NCBI RefSeq assembly: GCF_958450345.1
Contig: NC_088780.1
Location: 61,337,033-61,401,032, forward strand
DNA: 64,000 nt
Direction: 5' to 3'
Origin: Calliphora vicina
Lineage: Eukaryota; Arthropoda; Insecta; Diptera; Calliphoridae
Of this stretch, positions 53,481 through 63,640 are shown piece by piece; position 1 is the first letter of the stretch; each line of letters opens with the position of its first letter. The position numbers were made by a program, and so were the translations under genes. Below the pieces are notes generated by a model, which did no database searches, was not told the origin of the DNA, and saw only the letters and a list, made by a program, of their open reading frames with translations.

Positions 53481-53850
53481 GCGCTATTATTAAAATAGTG
53501 CTTATTTTATATTAAAAAAAAGCCATATATTTTTCAATTTTGAAATTTAAACAAAGGAAGTAAAAACCTGTTACACAACAGCGAAAAATAAGTAAGACAA
53601 AATTAGTTTTTATATAGTCAAAATATGCTATTAAATAGTAAAATATGCTCTGAAATCGCAAAAATATGACATAAATATGCTCTTAAAACAAATATATGCA
53701 AAAATATGCATTTAAGGGTAAAGTATGCAAAAATATGCACTAACAAATCGATGCCAAAATTCTTAAATAGTTCTGAAACGTGCAAATATCTTATCCATGT
53801 GCTCATTAGACTCACCAGAAAAAACATGCGTTTGCATATTTTGGAAATAG

Positions 53851-54525
53851 AATAGAAAAAGATAAAATAGAAAAAGTTGCTTTAGAATTTTTCCGTTTTA
53901 TTTCAGTAATTTATTTACAGAAATTGATTTAAAATCTAAAAATTTTAATTGACAAAATTCAAAATCTAAATATTCCTCAATAAAATCAGAAAATTCTTTA
54001 ATTATTTCATAAAATAGTACCATATAGAAAGAAATCGTCAAATTGCTATTTTTGAAACCAAAAATCGTCAAAATGACGATAAATCTTCAAATCTGGCAGC
54101 TACGCTTGATAGTTCTGCCATGGTTTTGGCTAGATATTAAACATATTTTTAAATTTTCTTTAAAATAAATGTACTCTGTACAATTTCAATCGTTAATATA
54201 ACTCTTATTTCGGCTGTTGCTTTTTGGTTTTTTCTTTTGCTTCATCATAATCATGTAAATACTTAAATAGATGACCATCATCATGGCTGTTACTAGATGT
54301 TTCCTTCTAATCAAAATATTAAATTAAGATTATATACGCAAACGTTTTTGTCTTTTCGCTCTTTTTGCCGTTTTTTTTTAATTTTTGTGCACATTAAATG
54401 GATTATCATTATAATGCCAGTTTTGTACATTTCCTCTGTTGTATCCCCAAAGGATGCATAATTAGGGTAGTTAATTAAAAAGAACTTTATATCGCGGACA
54501 ATGTAGATACTATACAAATGTTTTT
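53851..54525. other. unassigned AT-rich sequence
   Basis: Includes 'aatcgtcaaaatgacgataa' near 54060 and 'aatctggcagctacgcttg', a possible element end without partner. No gene. Confidence 0.35.
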
Positions 54526-54690
54526 ATTCCCTCCACCACAAAAAGTGGCGAATGAGGGAATATATATGTTTGTCATTCCGCGTATAACATTGAGAAATAT
54601 TATTAGTATATATATTCTTGATCCCTATGAAATTCTAAATCGATTTAGCTATGTCCGTCTGTGTAAAACACGCACACGTCAAAAAACCCC
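54526..54690 (+). mobile_element. Helentron-like left part
   Basis: 'ccctccaccacaaaaagtgg', 'gaatgagggaatatatatgt', 'tttgtcattccgcgtataac', 'tatatatattcttgatccct' and 'gatttagctatgtccgtctg' follow the DINE/INE-1 order of motifs, with the same backbone as the inverse fragment at 34500-34672. Continuity with the minisatellite region that follows is likely but unproven. Confidence 0.55.
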
Positions 54691-54899
54691 AAACAAAAAT
54701 TAATAAAGTTTACAGGCAAATGTTTATTACATATATTCATATGAAGTTTGGTATTGAAAATCAGCAACATAGCATAGTACATCCAGACTTCTGGACTTCT
54801 GGTGTAAAAACGGGTAAATCCGGTAATCTTATATCTTCAAAACTAATAGAGATACAAAAAAACTTGAAATTGCATGTTACACCATTTAAAAAATAAGCT

Positions 54900-56719
54900 G
54901 ACAGGTGTTTCGTACTTTTTCGAAATTCTAACCTTTTAGGGGAGAAAACGGGTAAAAACTGTATTTTGGTACTTTTTTTGCACCCTATGTATCTTTTAAA
55001 CCAATAAACATAGAAACAAAATTTAAATCGTATTCTTTACTTATCAAAAAATAAAAAATATAAGTTTGGTACTTTTTGGAAATTCGAATCCTTAAGGGAT
55101 AAAAATTGTGTTTATTTTTGGTACTTTTTCATAAAATATATTTTTCTATAATTTGACGTAGAAATTCGAATATTTTACTATGAGCTCCCACCACGATACA
55201 GAAAATTATTTTAATAATATTTTACCACCGAAATGGGGATAAAAAAAATACCAAAAAGGGGATAAAATCGGGAAAATACATTTTATTGCAAATTATTAAG
55301 CCGATGTTGATAATTTTTTTAACATTGGTTCCTGGATTCATACAAAAATTAACTAACTCGAACTCGAGTGCCATGGTGTATTTTAGGCCAAATCCGGGTA
55401 AACAGTTTGGTACTTTTTTTAAAACATATTTATTATTGGGCACATTAACACAGATTTTAATAGACTGAGACATGTCTGTAGCATAAACAACTTTTGCAAA
55501 ATGGAATATTTTTAAATTTCAAACTTGAGGGGTGTTCAAGGAGGAAAAGGGAAATTGGTACTTTTCTCCTAATGGTACCTTTTTAATATTTTAAATTATT
55601 TCACTTATCGACATTAAAGTTAGCTGATATGTATCTGAGTGAAGTTAGTGTGAGAAGTAAGGGATTATATTTAGGTACCAAAATGTGAGAACTGAACAAT
55701 AGGTACTTTTTCATTCTTCTAATGGTACTTTTTGAATTTTCTATTACAATGGACTTAGAAACATGAAATAAAGCTTACATGGGCCCGAGTGGGTGGGAAT
55801 CCACAAGTGGCTGCTTTTTGGTACTTTTTCTATATTCTAATGGTACTTTTTCAATTTTCTATAATAATGGATATGAAATTAATAATGGATATGAAATTAA
55901 GCGTATATGGTCCTAAGTGAGTGAAAATTCAAGCGGATACTTCATGGTACTTTTTTTATTATAACGGTACTTTTTTTAATTTTCTATAATAATGGACTTC
56001 GAAACATGAAATTAAGCATACATGGTCCTAAGTGAGTGCAAATTCAAGGGGATACTTTTTGGTACTTTTTATTTATTCCAATGGTACTTTTAATAATTTC
56101 TTCACCAATGAACTTAGAAACGTGAAATAAAGCTTATATAGAACCGAGTGAGTGGGAAACCACAAGTGTGGACTTTCTGGTACTTTTTCTATATTCTAAT
56201 GGTACTTTTTTGAATTTTCTATAACAATGGACTTAGAAACATGAAATTAAGCATATATGGTCCTAAGTGAGTGCAAATTCAAGGGAATACTTCATGATAC
56301 TTTTTCTTTAATCTAATGGTACTTTTTGTAATTTCTTCACCAATGAACCTAGAAACATGAAATAAAGCTTATATGGACCCAAGTGAGTGGGAAACTACAA
56401 GTATATTGGTCCTAAGTGAGTGAAAATTCAAGGGGATACTTCATGATACTTTTTCATTAATCTAATGGTACTTTTTTGAAATTTCTATAACAATGGACTT
56501 AGAATCATGAAATTAAGCATATATGGTCCTAAGTGAGTTAGGATTCTAGGGGTATACTTTTTGGTACTATTTGTTTATTCGAATGGTACTTTTAGTAATT
56601 TCTTCACCAATGAATTTAGAAACATGAAACAATGATTATATGGACCCGAGTGAGCGGGAGACTTAATAGTACAATTTCTTTCTTCTAATTGGGGTGGCGA
56701 AGCGCACCGGGTCAGCTAG
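54900..56719 (+). mobile_element. Helitron-type element dominated by a minisatellite
   Basis: The 3' end reads GGGGTGGCGAAGCGCACC, GGGTCAGCTAG, i.e. a GC-rich hairpin candidate and CTAG, followed by A. The same terminus is found inverse at 34673. The body from 54960 onward is punctuated by 'tggtacttttt' words, merging into regular tandem units at 55690. No Rep/helicase coding sequence is present. The 5' end is not defined. Confidence 0.6.
55690..56690 (+). repeat. ~120 bp minisatellite, about eight units
   Basis: Units contain 'tggtactttttctatattct', 'aatggtactttt', 'ataacaatggacttagaaac', 'atgaaattaagcatatatgg' and 'cctaagtgagtg'. Two forms alternate, one with 'ataaagcttatatggacc' and 'gagtgggaaacc', the other with 'ttaagcatatatggtcc'. 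Spacing between starts is about 115-140 bp. Confidence 0.9.
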
Positions 56720-57776
56720 AGGTATATAAATGCCTATAGAATTGCAGTTTCCATACAAAATTCATCTAAAATAAGTTTCCTGCAAATACAAATCACAGTG
56801 TGGATAGGTTAATATATGACCATAGCCACCATATAAATTTCACTACCGGAAAGTGACTAGAATACAAATCTATCTATATCTTTATCAGGCTGAAATGGCA
56901 TACCACTACGCGATGGACAATGTTGTATAAGTAATGAAAATAATTTTTTTAAGTCATTTGGAATCAAAAACATCACGCACCAACACCAATTTCTAAAATT
57001 CACCAAATTTTTTTTTCGCTGAAAAATTATATAAATAAATTCATTTTTTTTTTGCAAGTGTGAGGGATACTTCCCTTATTTAAAAGTTGTCTTTTGAACT
57101 ATGTCCGCAGTTATTATTAAAATAAAATATATTGTATTTCAAAATAATTGAAAATATTGAATGAAAAACTTTATTGCATTTGGTGCGTGAACTTTTTTAA
57201 CAACCGCGAAAAATGAATACCGTGGTTTTTCATATTTTTTAACGCTCTATTCGACTATGCTATGCCAATTTGCATATTTGCAAAATATGTCATAAGTTAT
57301 ATCCCTAATTTACATATATACTCACTGTACCCAATTTTATGGAGATAAAAAAGCACCACTTCCGAAAACCATTAAACTTCATAAATATGTAAAAATTATA
57401 GATTTCTAACCAAATTTTTTTTAAATATAGGTCCATAATTGGTCATCGCTCCCATATAAGATCCACTTCCGAAAATTTCTTAAATACTCATAAATCTCTT
57501 ATATGTAAATATTTTTATCACGTTAAAGTTATAAATTAACCCCATATGGGCAATACCATATCATCGTACATTTGTACGCCTATAGAGTGGAATAGAGTAT
57601 CTGAAAAATAATTTGGTCTTTATGTTCCATTCAGAGGGTACTATATATTAAAATAATAAAAAGTTCTTTCGAAATATTGAGCGAAATAAGGGTATATCAT
57701 ACGTGACATAAAACGGAACTCATTTTGAGGTACATGTAGAAATATGCAAAAAGATTTTTCTGTTATACAAAAACAA
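56720..57776. other. unassigned, with a family B Helentron scrap
   Basis: 57415-57560 ('ggtccataattggtcatcgc', 'cccatataagatccacttcc') is a decayed family B fragment. The rest is AT-rich with no assigned elements. Confidence 0.4.
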
Positions 57777-58462
57777 TATATCGTCACCTAAAATGCAAAA
57801 CAACGTATCATCAAAAAAATCGAAATTGATTTTATTATTGATTACGATTTACTACATCATATTACATATGTGTACAAAATTTTAAACTTGTACTATCAAA
57901 AATAACCAAGTTATAACCAAAATTGAAACTAAAGTATCATCAAGTATATGATTTTCTTAAACAAAATAACGTATACGCTTTAAGTAATTAATTAATAAAT
58001 AGATTTTACCTTATTTTAGGTAGTATCCTTATTTTTTTTAATAAATTTGTTGCAATTGAATATTTTTTGCAGTCTTAATGAAGAACCTTTTTTAGTTTAA
58101 AAAAGTAATTGTTAGTAATTAAAATAAAAAAAACATAATAAAATTAAAAATGCATATATAAACTTTTATTTAAATAAAAAAATATTTTTATTTAAGTTTT
58201 TATTTTTTCATAAAAATTTATATTGATGATACGTTTTTTTGTTTCAGAAAATAACAATTCACAAAAACGTAAGCCACATATCTTAAAGTGTGCTTTGAAA
58301 AAATTAGTTGTTTTTCATAAAATATATTTCTAGAGTCATTGTAATTCAGATTTGAAAATTTTGTTTCAATCAAGTAATTTTCATTTTATATCGTTTTTTT
58401 CTCCTCCTATAAATTTATGAAAAGTGATGTTACGTTATTTTGCATTTTAGGTGACGATATAT
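57777..58462. mobile_element. MITE with ATATCGTCACCTAAAATGC ends, copy 2
   Basis: 'atatcgtcacctaaaatgca' with 'aaacaacgtatcatc' at the left is mirrored by 'gatgttacgttattttgcat' and 'tttaggtgacgatat' at the right, TIRs of about 36 bp. 686 bp. The flanks are TA-rich. The hAT element at 58478 lies directly after it. Confidence 0.68.
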
Positions 58463-58477
58463 TCTGTAAATATGTAT

Positions 58478-59702
58478 CAGAGCTGTAAATGAATCAATCA
58501 TTTTTGAATTAATTCGCGAATCATTCACACAAAAAAATGAATTGAATGAAATTTGAGTCAATTCAAATGAATTTGGTAAAAATGAATTGCAATTCGTTTT
58601 CAATTCAAATGAATTGAATTGATTTTGAATTAATTCAAATGAATTTGGTAAAAATGAATTGCAATTCGTTTCCAATTCAAATGAATTGAATTGATTTTGA
58701 ATTAATTCAATTCATTTACAATTCATTTGAATTGAATTGATTTTGAATTAATTCAAACGAATTAGAAAAAAAATTAGCAATTCATTTCCAACTCCGACGC
58801 GAAATTCGCAGCATATTTAGCAGATTCTTCAATGTCATTAAGTATGCAGTATAATTAATCGACGGTTAAAAAGTCTTCCTTTAAATATAATGCGCCGTTA
58901 CCATCGTCAGCTGGTGTTGAAAGATTATTTTCGTACGCCTCTATTCTAAACATCCCTAAACGTGGATTTCTTTCAGATGATAATTTTGAAAAGCTATTGT
59001 TGTTTAAGGTGAATGATGCATTCTAATTAAATCTAATTAGCCTTATTTATGAAACTCAATTGTGTTTTGAACTACATACATTGTTATTTTTCCTGATTTT
59101 TGATTATTTTTGGAAGATAGTTTTATTTTTTTGAAATAAATATAATATAAATATTAGCAAAAAGTTTGTTGTTGGGTGGTCGTGGGTCACAAAATTTCAA
59201 AAATTATTAATTGCTTCTTGAATATTAAATATGTTTTGTCGTTCAGTGTATTTCAAAATAAAAATCAGTTCTTCTTGAAGAAATAAACTCCAAACACCAT
59301 GTTTTCATTGATCAGGCGCGTATACAGGACAAAGCTTTTCAATTTTTGTACTGGATATTTTCATTTTGGTAGGAGAAATCTTTCATTCCCCCTAGAGATC
59401 TGCTCTTGAATTTGATTGATTGCAACTCATTTTTGAATCATTCATTTGAATTGCTAATTCTTTTTTCTAATTCATTTGAATTAATTCAAAATCAATTCAA
59501 TTCAAATGAATTGTAAATGAATTGCAACTCATTTTTACAAATTCATTTGAATTGGAAATGAATTGAAATTCATTTCTGCCTAATTCGTTTGAATTGATTC
59601 AAATTTCATTCAATTCATTTTTTCAATTCAATGAATTAATTCAAAATTTAGCTAATTCATAATGAATTAAAATCAAAAAAGAATGATTCATTTACAGCTC
59701 TG
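58478..59702 (+). mobile_element. hAT element, CAGAGCTGTAAATGA ends, dense subterminal repeats
   Basis: CAGAGCTGTAAATGAATCA at the left and TGATTCATTTACAGCTCTG at the right (19 bp TIR), with exact ATATGTAT on both sides (58470-58477, 59703-59710). Both ends carry long arrays of 'aattcatttgaattgaatt' type words (58495-58790 and 59420-59660). A transposase tail lies between. 1225 bp, deletion derivative of an autonomous hAT. Confidence 0.95.
58862..59026 (+). pseudogene. hAT transposase dimerisation-domain remnant
   Basis: The plus frame reads SSFKYNAPLPSSAGVERL, FSYASILNIPKRGFLSDD and NFEKLLLFKVNDAF, ending TAA 59024-59026. 'N.PLPSSA.VERLFS......PKR..LSD.NFE.L..+K.N' is the hAT C-terminal dimerisation domain in nearly intact form. 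The natural stop is kept, and everything upstream has been deleted. It is framed by the subterminal arrays of its own element. Confidence 0.87.
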
Positions 59703-59714
59703 ATATGTATATTA

Positions 59715-59960
59715 GAGTGTCCCTTTGGAAATGTTGAGACGGTTGGAAATGTTGAGACGGTACCACCTGAAAACTTGTTTAATCACATAAAATACCACCA
59801 AAAAAATGTTTGGCTTGTTCTAAGAAGGGCAACCCGTGCCGACTTAGCGATTTAGTTTTGAGGTGCATTTACAAGGAGAAAAAATGCATTTTTTTCAGTT
59901 TTTGTAAAAATTTTGCCATTAAATAATTACATTTGTAATTTAATTTAAAAGAATCGAAAT
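59715..59960 (+). repeat. dispersed repeat, inverse of 17574-17740
   Basis: Begins with a direct duplication of 'ggaaatgttgagacggt', then 'accacctgaaaacttg', 'tttagttttgaggtgcattt' and 'aaaaaatgcatttttttcag'. Origin unknown. Confidence 0.6.
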
Positions 59961-60119
59961 GTGTACGTAATTGTCGTTCTAATAAGATATAAAAGACAAA
60001 AATTGGTTAAAAAATGTTAATGTTATTAAAAAATCGCCAGGCCATTAACGTGTCTCAGGCCACTATAACATGAAATGTAGGAACAAAATTAACATATTTT
60101 GAGAAATATTAAAATAAAA

Positions 60120-60670
60120 GTTTATTTTTACTTAGAATATATCCATATTTACTTGTATATAAGTTTTTGTCTTCGTAGGATACCGCTAACCTATTCCCAG
60201 GCATGAGCAAACAAAATTATTTTTTTTTAACGGCAGTTTCAAAATTCCATTTTCAAATTTTTAAAAATTTTGTTAAACAAATTTCAGAATGTTTTGATCA
60301 TCACATGGGGATTAATTGACAACATAATGGGGAATAAAAATATAAAAAAAATATGACAATACCTCCTATAGTTTTTCCGTACCAGCGATTTAAATTTTGC
60401 GATTTTCGAGAAAAACTAATATTTTGGCCATATTTTGGAGAATGAGCCGAATTTCCTTACTGTTATGATTTTAAAGTAAAATATATTCAGAATAATATAG
60501 TCCAGGTAATTTTAAATATAGTCTGAAGGTTTTACTAAAATCGGAAAACTGTAACCCTTTAATCGTGAAGGTCAAAGTTCAAATTTTTCAATATTTCAAA
60601 TTTTTCATGGAAAGATAGCGAAATGTTATATATTTTTGGGCCGATTTTGATGAAACTTAAGAAAAATATA
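60120..60670 (+). repeat. composite of two dispersed repeats
   Basis: 60125-60205 repeats 33640-33715 ('tatccatatttacttg', 'gtcttcgtaggataccg'). 60365-60670 repeats 18670-18900 ('gtttttccgtaccagcgatt', 'cgtgaaggtcaaagttcaaa', 'atatatttttgggccgattt'). Non-coding. Confidence 0.6.
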
Positions 60671-61164
60671 ACACAAAGCCTAGTATTTACAAAAACAGCA
60701 GAAAAATTAAAATTAACCCATAATAGCACTTGGTGTTAAAATGACCCCAAACTTCTAAAACCATAAAAAACCTTGTCAATTTCAATAGTACTGATCAAAT
60801 TTTTAAAGGAAACTAAGCCATAAGGGGTACCTGCTGAATATAACTAATGTAAAATTTTACGCCCCTGCGACCACGCCTTCCCTATGCGAGGGGGCCTTAA
60901 AGAGTGAAATATGCGTTTTTTTTCGTTATCGTGCTGTTTTTGGACTTGAAAACAAATAAAATGCAAAAACAATTATTTTTCAATTAAAAATATAACTTTT
61001 TTTAAATATATTTTTTTGAAAAAAAATGTTTTTGTTAAAATAAAAATATAAAAATTCAGTAGAAAAACATAACATTAAGATAAAAATTAAAAATACGGAA
61101 TTCATCGTATAAAATTAAAAGTCTGTGTCCAAAATGAAGCGTTGCAAACCGCGGTAATGGTGTA
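60671..61164. other. unassigned; 3' side of the ORF relic
   Basis: Contains 'cctgcgaccacgccttccct' and poly-A/T tracts. This is downstream of the minus-strand ORF relic and could be part of the same element, but no TIR was found. Confidence 0.3.
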
Positions 61165-61815
61165 TTAATTAGATTGCAGCATATTTTTTTTTAAAGTAGA
61201 TTTTGTACAATTTGGATATATTTTCCTGTGCTCTTGAACACCTTGCAATATAAATTGCCTTTGTTCTTCTTGCACTGTTAGAAGTCCATGAAATTGTTGC
61301 ACACATTCATAGCTCTTTAAGCTTTTATAAAACACAAGTCTTGATCGGGAGCTTTTACGGCCAAGTTGCATTGTATCCATGGTTTGACGTAAATTGTTGC
61401 AATGAATAGAGAAACTTCCTGCAAACCTTGTTTTTCTTTTCTGGTTAAATTTAGCTGATCGTGAAATAGGAAACTTTTTATCGAATAAATAGCTCTCGCC
61501 ATCCATCGTGCTTGATGCATAGCCCCAGGAGGCTTTATTTCAAATTTTTTGTTATAATTTCCCGACAAAAATAATATCGAAAGCTCTATCAATTCACGGT
61601 AATCACCTCTTACAATTGGTTTTTCGAGTTCAGCAAGATAAAAGTTAATCAAGTTGTCAATTTGCGATGGTTGAAAATGCTGGCTTGAAATGGAGGTACC
61701 ATTTTGCAAATTGTTATGCTTAATATTGTTCCAGTTGTTTTTCAACTTTTTAAAAAGCGGTACATCAGCGCTAACCGTAACTTGTGGGATTTTGGTTTCA
61801 AATCAGGGTTTAAAA
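61165..61815 (-). pseudogene. degenerate ORF of a repeat-encoded arthropod protein family
   Basis: The minus frame opens after a stop near 61815 with KIPQVTVSADVPLFKKLK, then SQIDNLINFYLAELEK, GDYRELIELSILFLSG, KPPGAMHQARWMARAIYS, FHDQLNLTRKEKQGLQEV, SLFIATIYVKPWIQ and VKAPDQDLCFIKA, stop near 61317. One frame shift away it continues YECVQQFHGLLTVQEEQR and runs to 61165. The blocks DYRE.+EL...FL.G, PGAMH.ARWMA+.IY and A..NDL are, from memory, conserved in uncharacterised multi-copy proteins of aphids and other arthropods, probably transposon-encoded. Function unknown. The shift and missing flanks mark it as a relic. Confidence 0.55.
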
Positions 61816-62153
61816 TTAGTTAAACGTTTTTTTACATTTGACTACCGACTGCGCAATAAATATGAATCGTTTTCATATTAATGTGCACAAATACTGAAAA
61901 TATACAAACTATAAACCAATATATGCACAAGCTTCATGGTAGAAATATTTGTCGCAGTTTTTCCAAAAATATTTTGCCTTACAAAATATTTTACGTTGCA
62001 GCTAGAAGTCAAAATGAAAATTTTTCATTTTTAAAACTTTTGCTGCCTAAATATATGTATATTTTTGGGCTAAAACATACCTAAAACCAAAGAATTACCA
62101 GAAGAGAAGCCTCTCATTTTTTCTACAACAACAACTTCTCTCTCTTCTCACAT
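61816..62153. other. unassigned; 5' side of the ORF relic
   Basis: No further conserved block can be read upstream of the relic. It contains a 'cttctctctcttctcaca' pyrimidine tract at about 62125-62150, next to the hAT target. Confidence 0.35.
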
Positions 62154-62544
62154 ACAAGTAGCAAGGTTGCCAATTTAGCCATTTTCCGGTTAGATCTAGC
62201 GATTTTATTTTCATTTAGCCATAAAAAAATGGCTAGATTTAATCTAGCCGGAAGATCTAGCCATTTTATTTTGTCTTACCCTTTTTTATTTTATACTTTT
62301 CTTGAACATTTTTGGAATTTTTTAGAAATAAAACAGTATTTTTTATCAAATGACCAAGATTTGATGAGAACATTATTGGTTTTTTTGAAAACAGGCTTCG
62401 AAATTGTTTCCACAGCAAGCACATCAGGCATATTCAAAAATCAATTTTGCATTTCCTCAATGGATCCCATTTTGAATGTAAGTGCCCAGAAATTTGTTTA
62501 ATTTATCAAAAAGGAATAAAAAATTATTGATATTACAATATTTA

Positions 62545-62671
62545 TCCCCATTTTCTCAATCTCTGATTATTTTTTATCGTGACGACATACTGACAGTTCT
62601 CATACAAAAATTCTATTAATTGGAAGTATATCGTTACGAAAAACGATAACCGGAGATTGAGAAAATGGGGG
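62545..62671. mobile_element. MITE with TCCCCATTTTCTCAATC ends
   Basis: 'tccccattttctcaatctct' at the left is mirrored by 'ggagattgagaaaatggggg' at the right, and 'ttttttatcgtgacgac' by 'tcgttacgaaaaacgataa'. TTA-type flanks suggest PIF-like, unproven. A partial copy is at 8443-8541. Confidence 0.58.
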
Positions 62672-62684
62672 TTAATCTGCTAAA

Positions 62685-62762
62685 CCCCATTAACACGAAG
62701 TCGGCAAAAATTATTTTTGAAAACTGTCAGTAAGACATAACCAGACTTCGTGGTAATTGAGG
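62685..62762. mobile_element. PIF/Harbinger-like MITE, family 1, decayed copy
   Basis: 'ccccattaacacgaagtcgg' and 'cataaccagacttcgtggta' are the two arms of the family at 1247 and 31207, with part of the left arm lost. Confidence 0.55.
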
Positions 62763-62884
62763 CAAGAAATGTAATATTTATGAATTTGTATTCAGTTATT
62801 TTTGGGTTTTAGCCATTTCTAGCCATTTTTAATTCAAAATCTAGCCATTTTCAGAGCTAAAGAGTTGGCAACCTTGACAAGTAG

Positions 62885-63554
62885 TATGTGAATTCAACAC
62901 ACTTGAGGGAGAGATTTAACTTCAAAACTTTTTCTTGAAAATTGCACAAAATTGCAATTATAACACACACATCACATAATATTTTTATTATTTTTTTCTA
63001 TACATTAAACCATTTAAATAACCGAAACGTGTATATTTTGCACAAAGGAAAAAAATATTTTTTTAAATTTTTTGACATTCTTTTTTTGGGGGTTGAAATA
63101 AAAACTAAAAACACACATTCGTAAAATTTCGTATTGGAAATTAATAAAAAAAAAATCATATAAACTTAATTTTTGCAGAAATTATGGAATAAAAAGCGGA
63201 AAAATCTATTTATAAAACCTTTCCGGATCAAATATAATTCAAATAATTTGAGAATTATTTGAATTTTTAAATTTAATTGTAATAAAATTTTGATATAATT
63301 TTTTAATGTCGCTTTTTTACAACTCTGTGCTTTTGAGGAGTGTGGTGAAAGTGGTTTGAAAACCAATACATATAAGTAAAATGATACCAATACATTCATA
63401 GTTAGGTTTTTTTGACAGCGTTTCACTTCTTGTTATTATTCTTTGCCTAAAACATTAAAAAATTAAATATAATCAGTTTAAACTATTATTTTTGTCTTTA
63501 AAATATTGTAATATGATCTAAACAGTTTCACATAGTAACATTTTATTATTTTCT
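62885..63554. other. unassigned AT-rich sequence
   Basis: No element ends or domains recognised. Poly-A/T runs at 63050-63090 and 63145-63160. Confidence 0.35.
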
Positions 63555-63640
63555 TCTATTCAAATCATCTTGAAAAAAAGTTTCAAAGGGTTTTTGTTTT
63601 TTCAGTCGTGGTAGCTATTTTCGTGGAATTGCCCATATAC
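63555..63640 (-). repeat. dispersed repeat R, partial copy 3
   Basis: 'ttctattcaaatcatcttga', 'ttcagtcgtggtagctattt' and 'tcgtggaattgcccatatac' match the inverse of 10160-10250 and 21790-21890. Confidence 0.6.

Larger units (their letters stand above)
52308..53850 (-). mobile_element. hAT element with AATATGC subterminal repeats, partial
   Basis: Left end CAGGGAAACCGGAAATATGC, followed by repeated 'aaatatgc' words to 52390. A matching cluster of 'aaaatatgc' words lies at 53620-53745. Between are a hAT transposase tail on the minus strand and an inserted Helentron-like element. The right terminus and the target duplication were not identified, so the right border is approximate. Confidence 0.55.
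62162..62876. mobile_element. hAT element, CAAGGTTGCCAA ends
   Basis: CAAGGTTGCCAATTTAGCC at the left and 'gagttggcaaccttg' at the right are flanked by exact ACAAGTAG (62154-62161, 62877-62884). 'atctagccatttt' words repeat near both ends. It contains two nested PIF-like or similar MITEs. The open frame 62229-62501 inside may include decayed transposase but shows no clear motif. Confidence 0.92.

Noticed and set aside
61317..61745. Intact host gene on the minus strand
   Set aside because: The conserved blocks continue only after a frame shift and lack the family's upstream and downstream parts. It lies among repeats, so it is reported as a relic.
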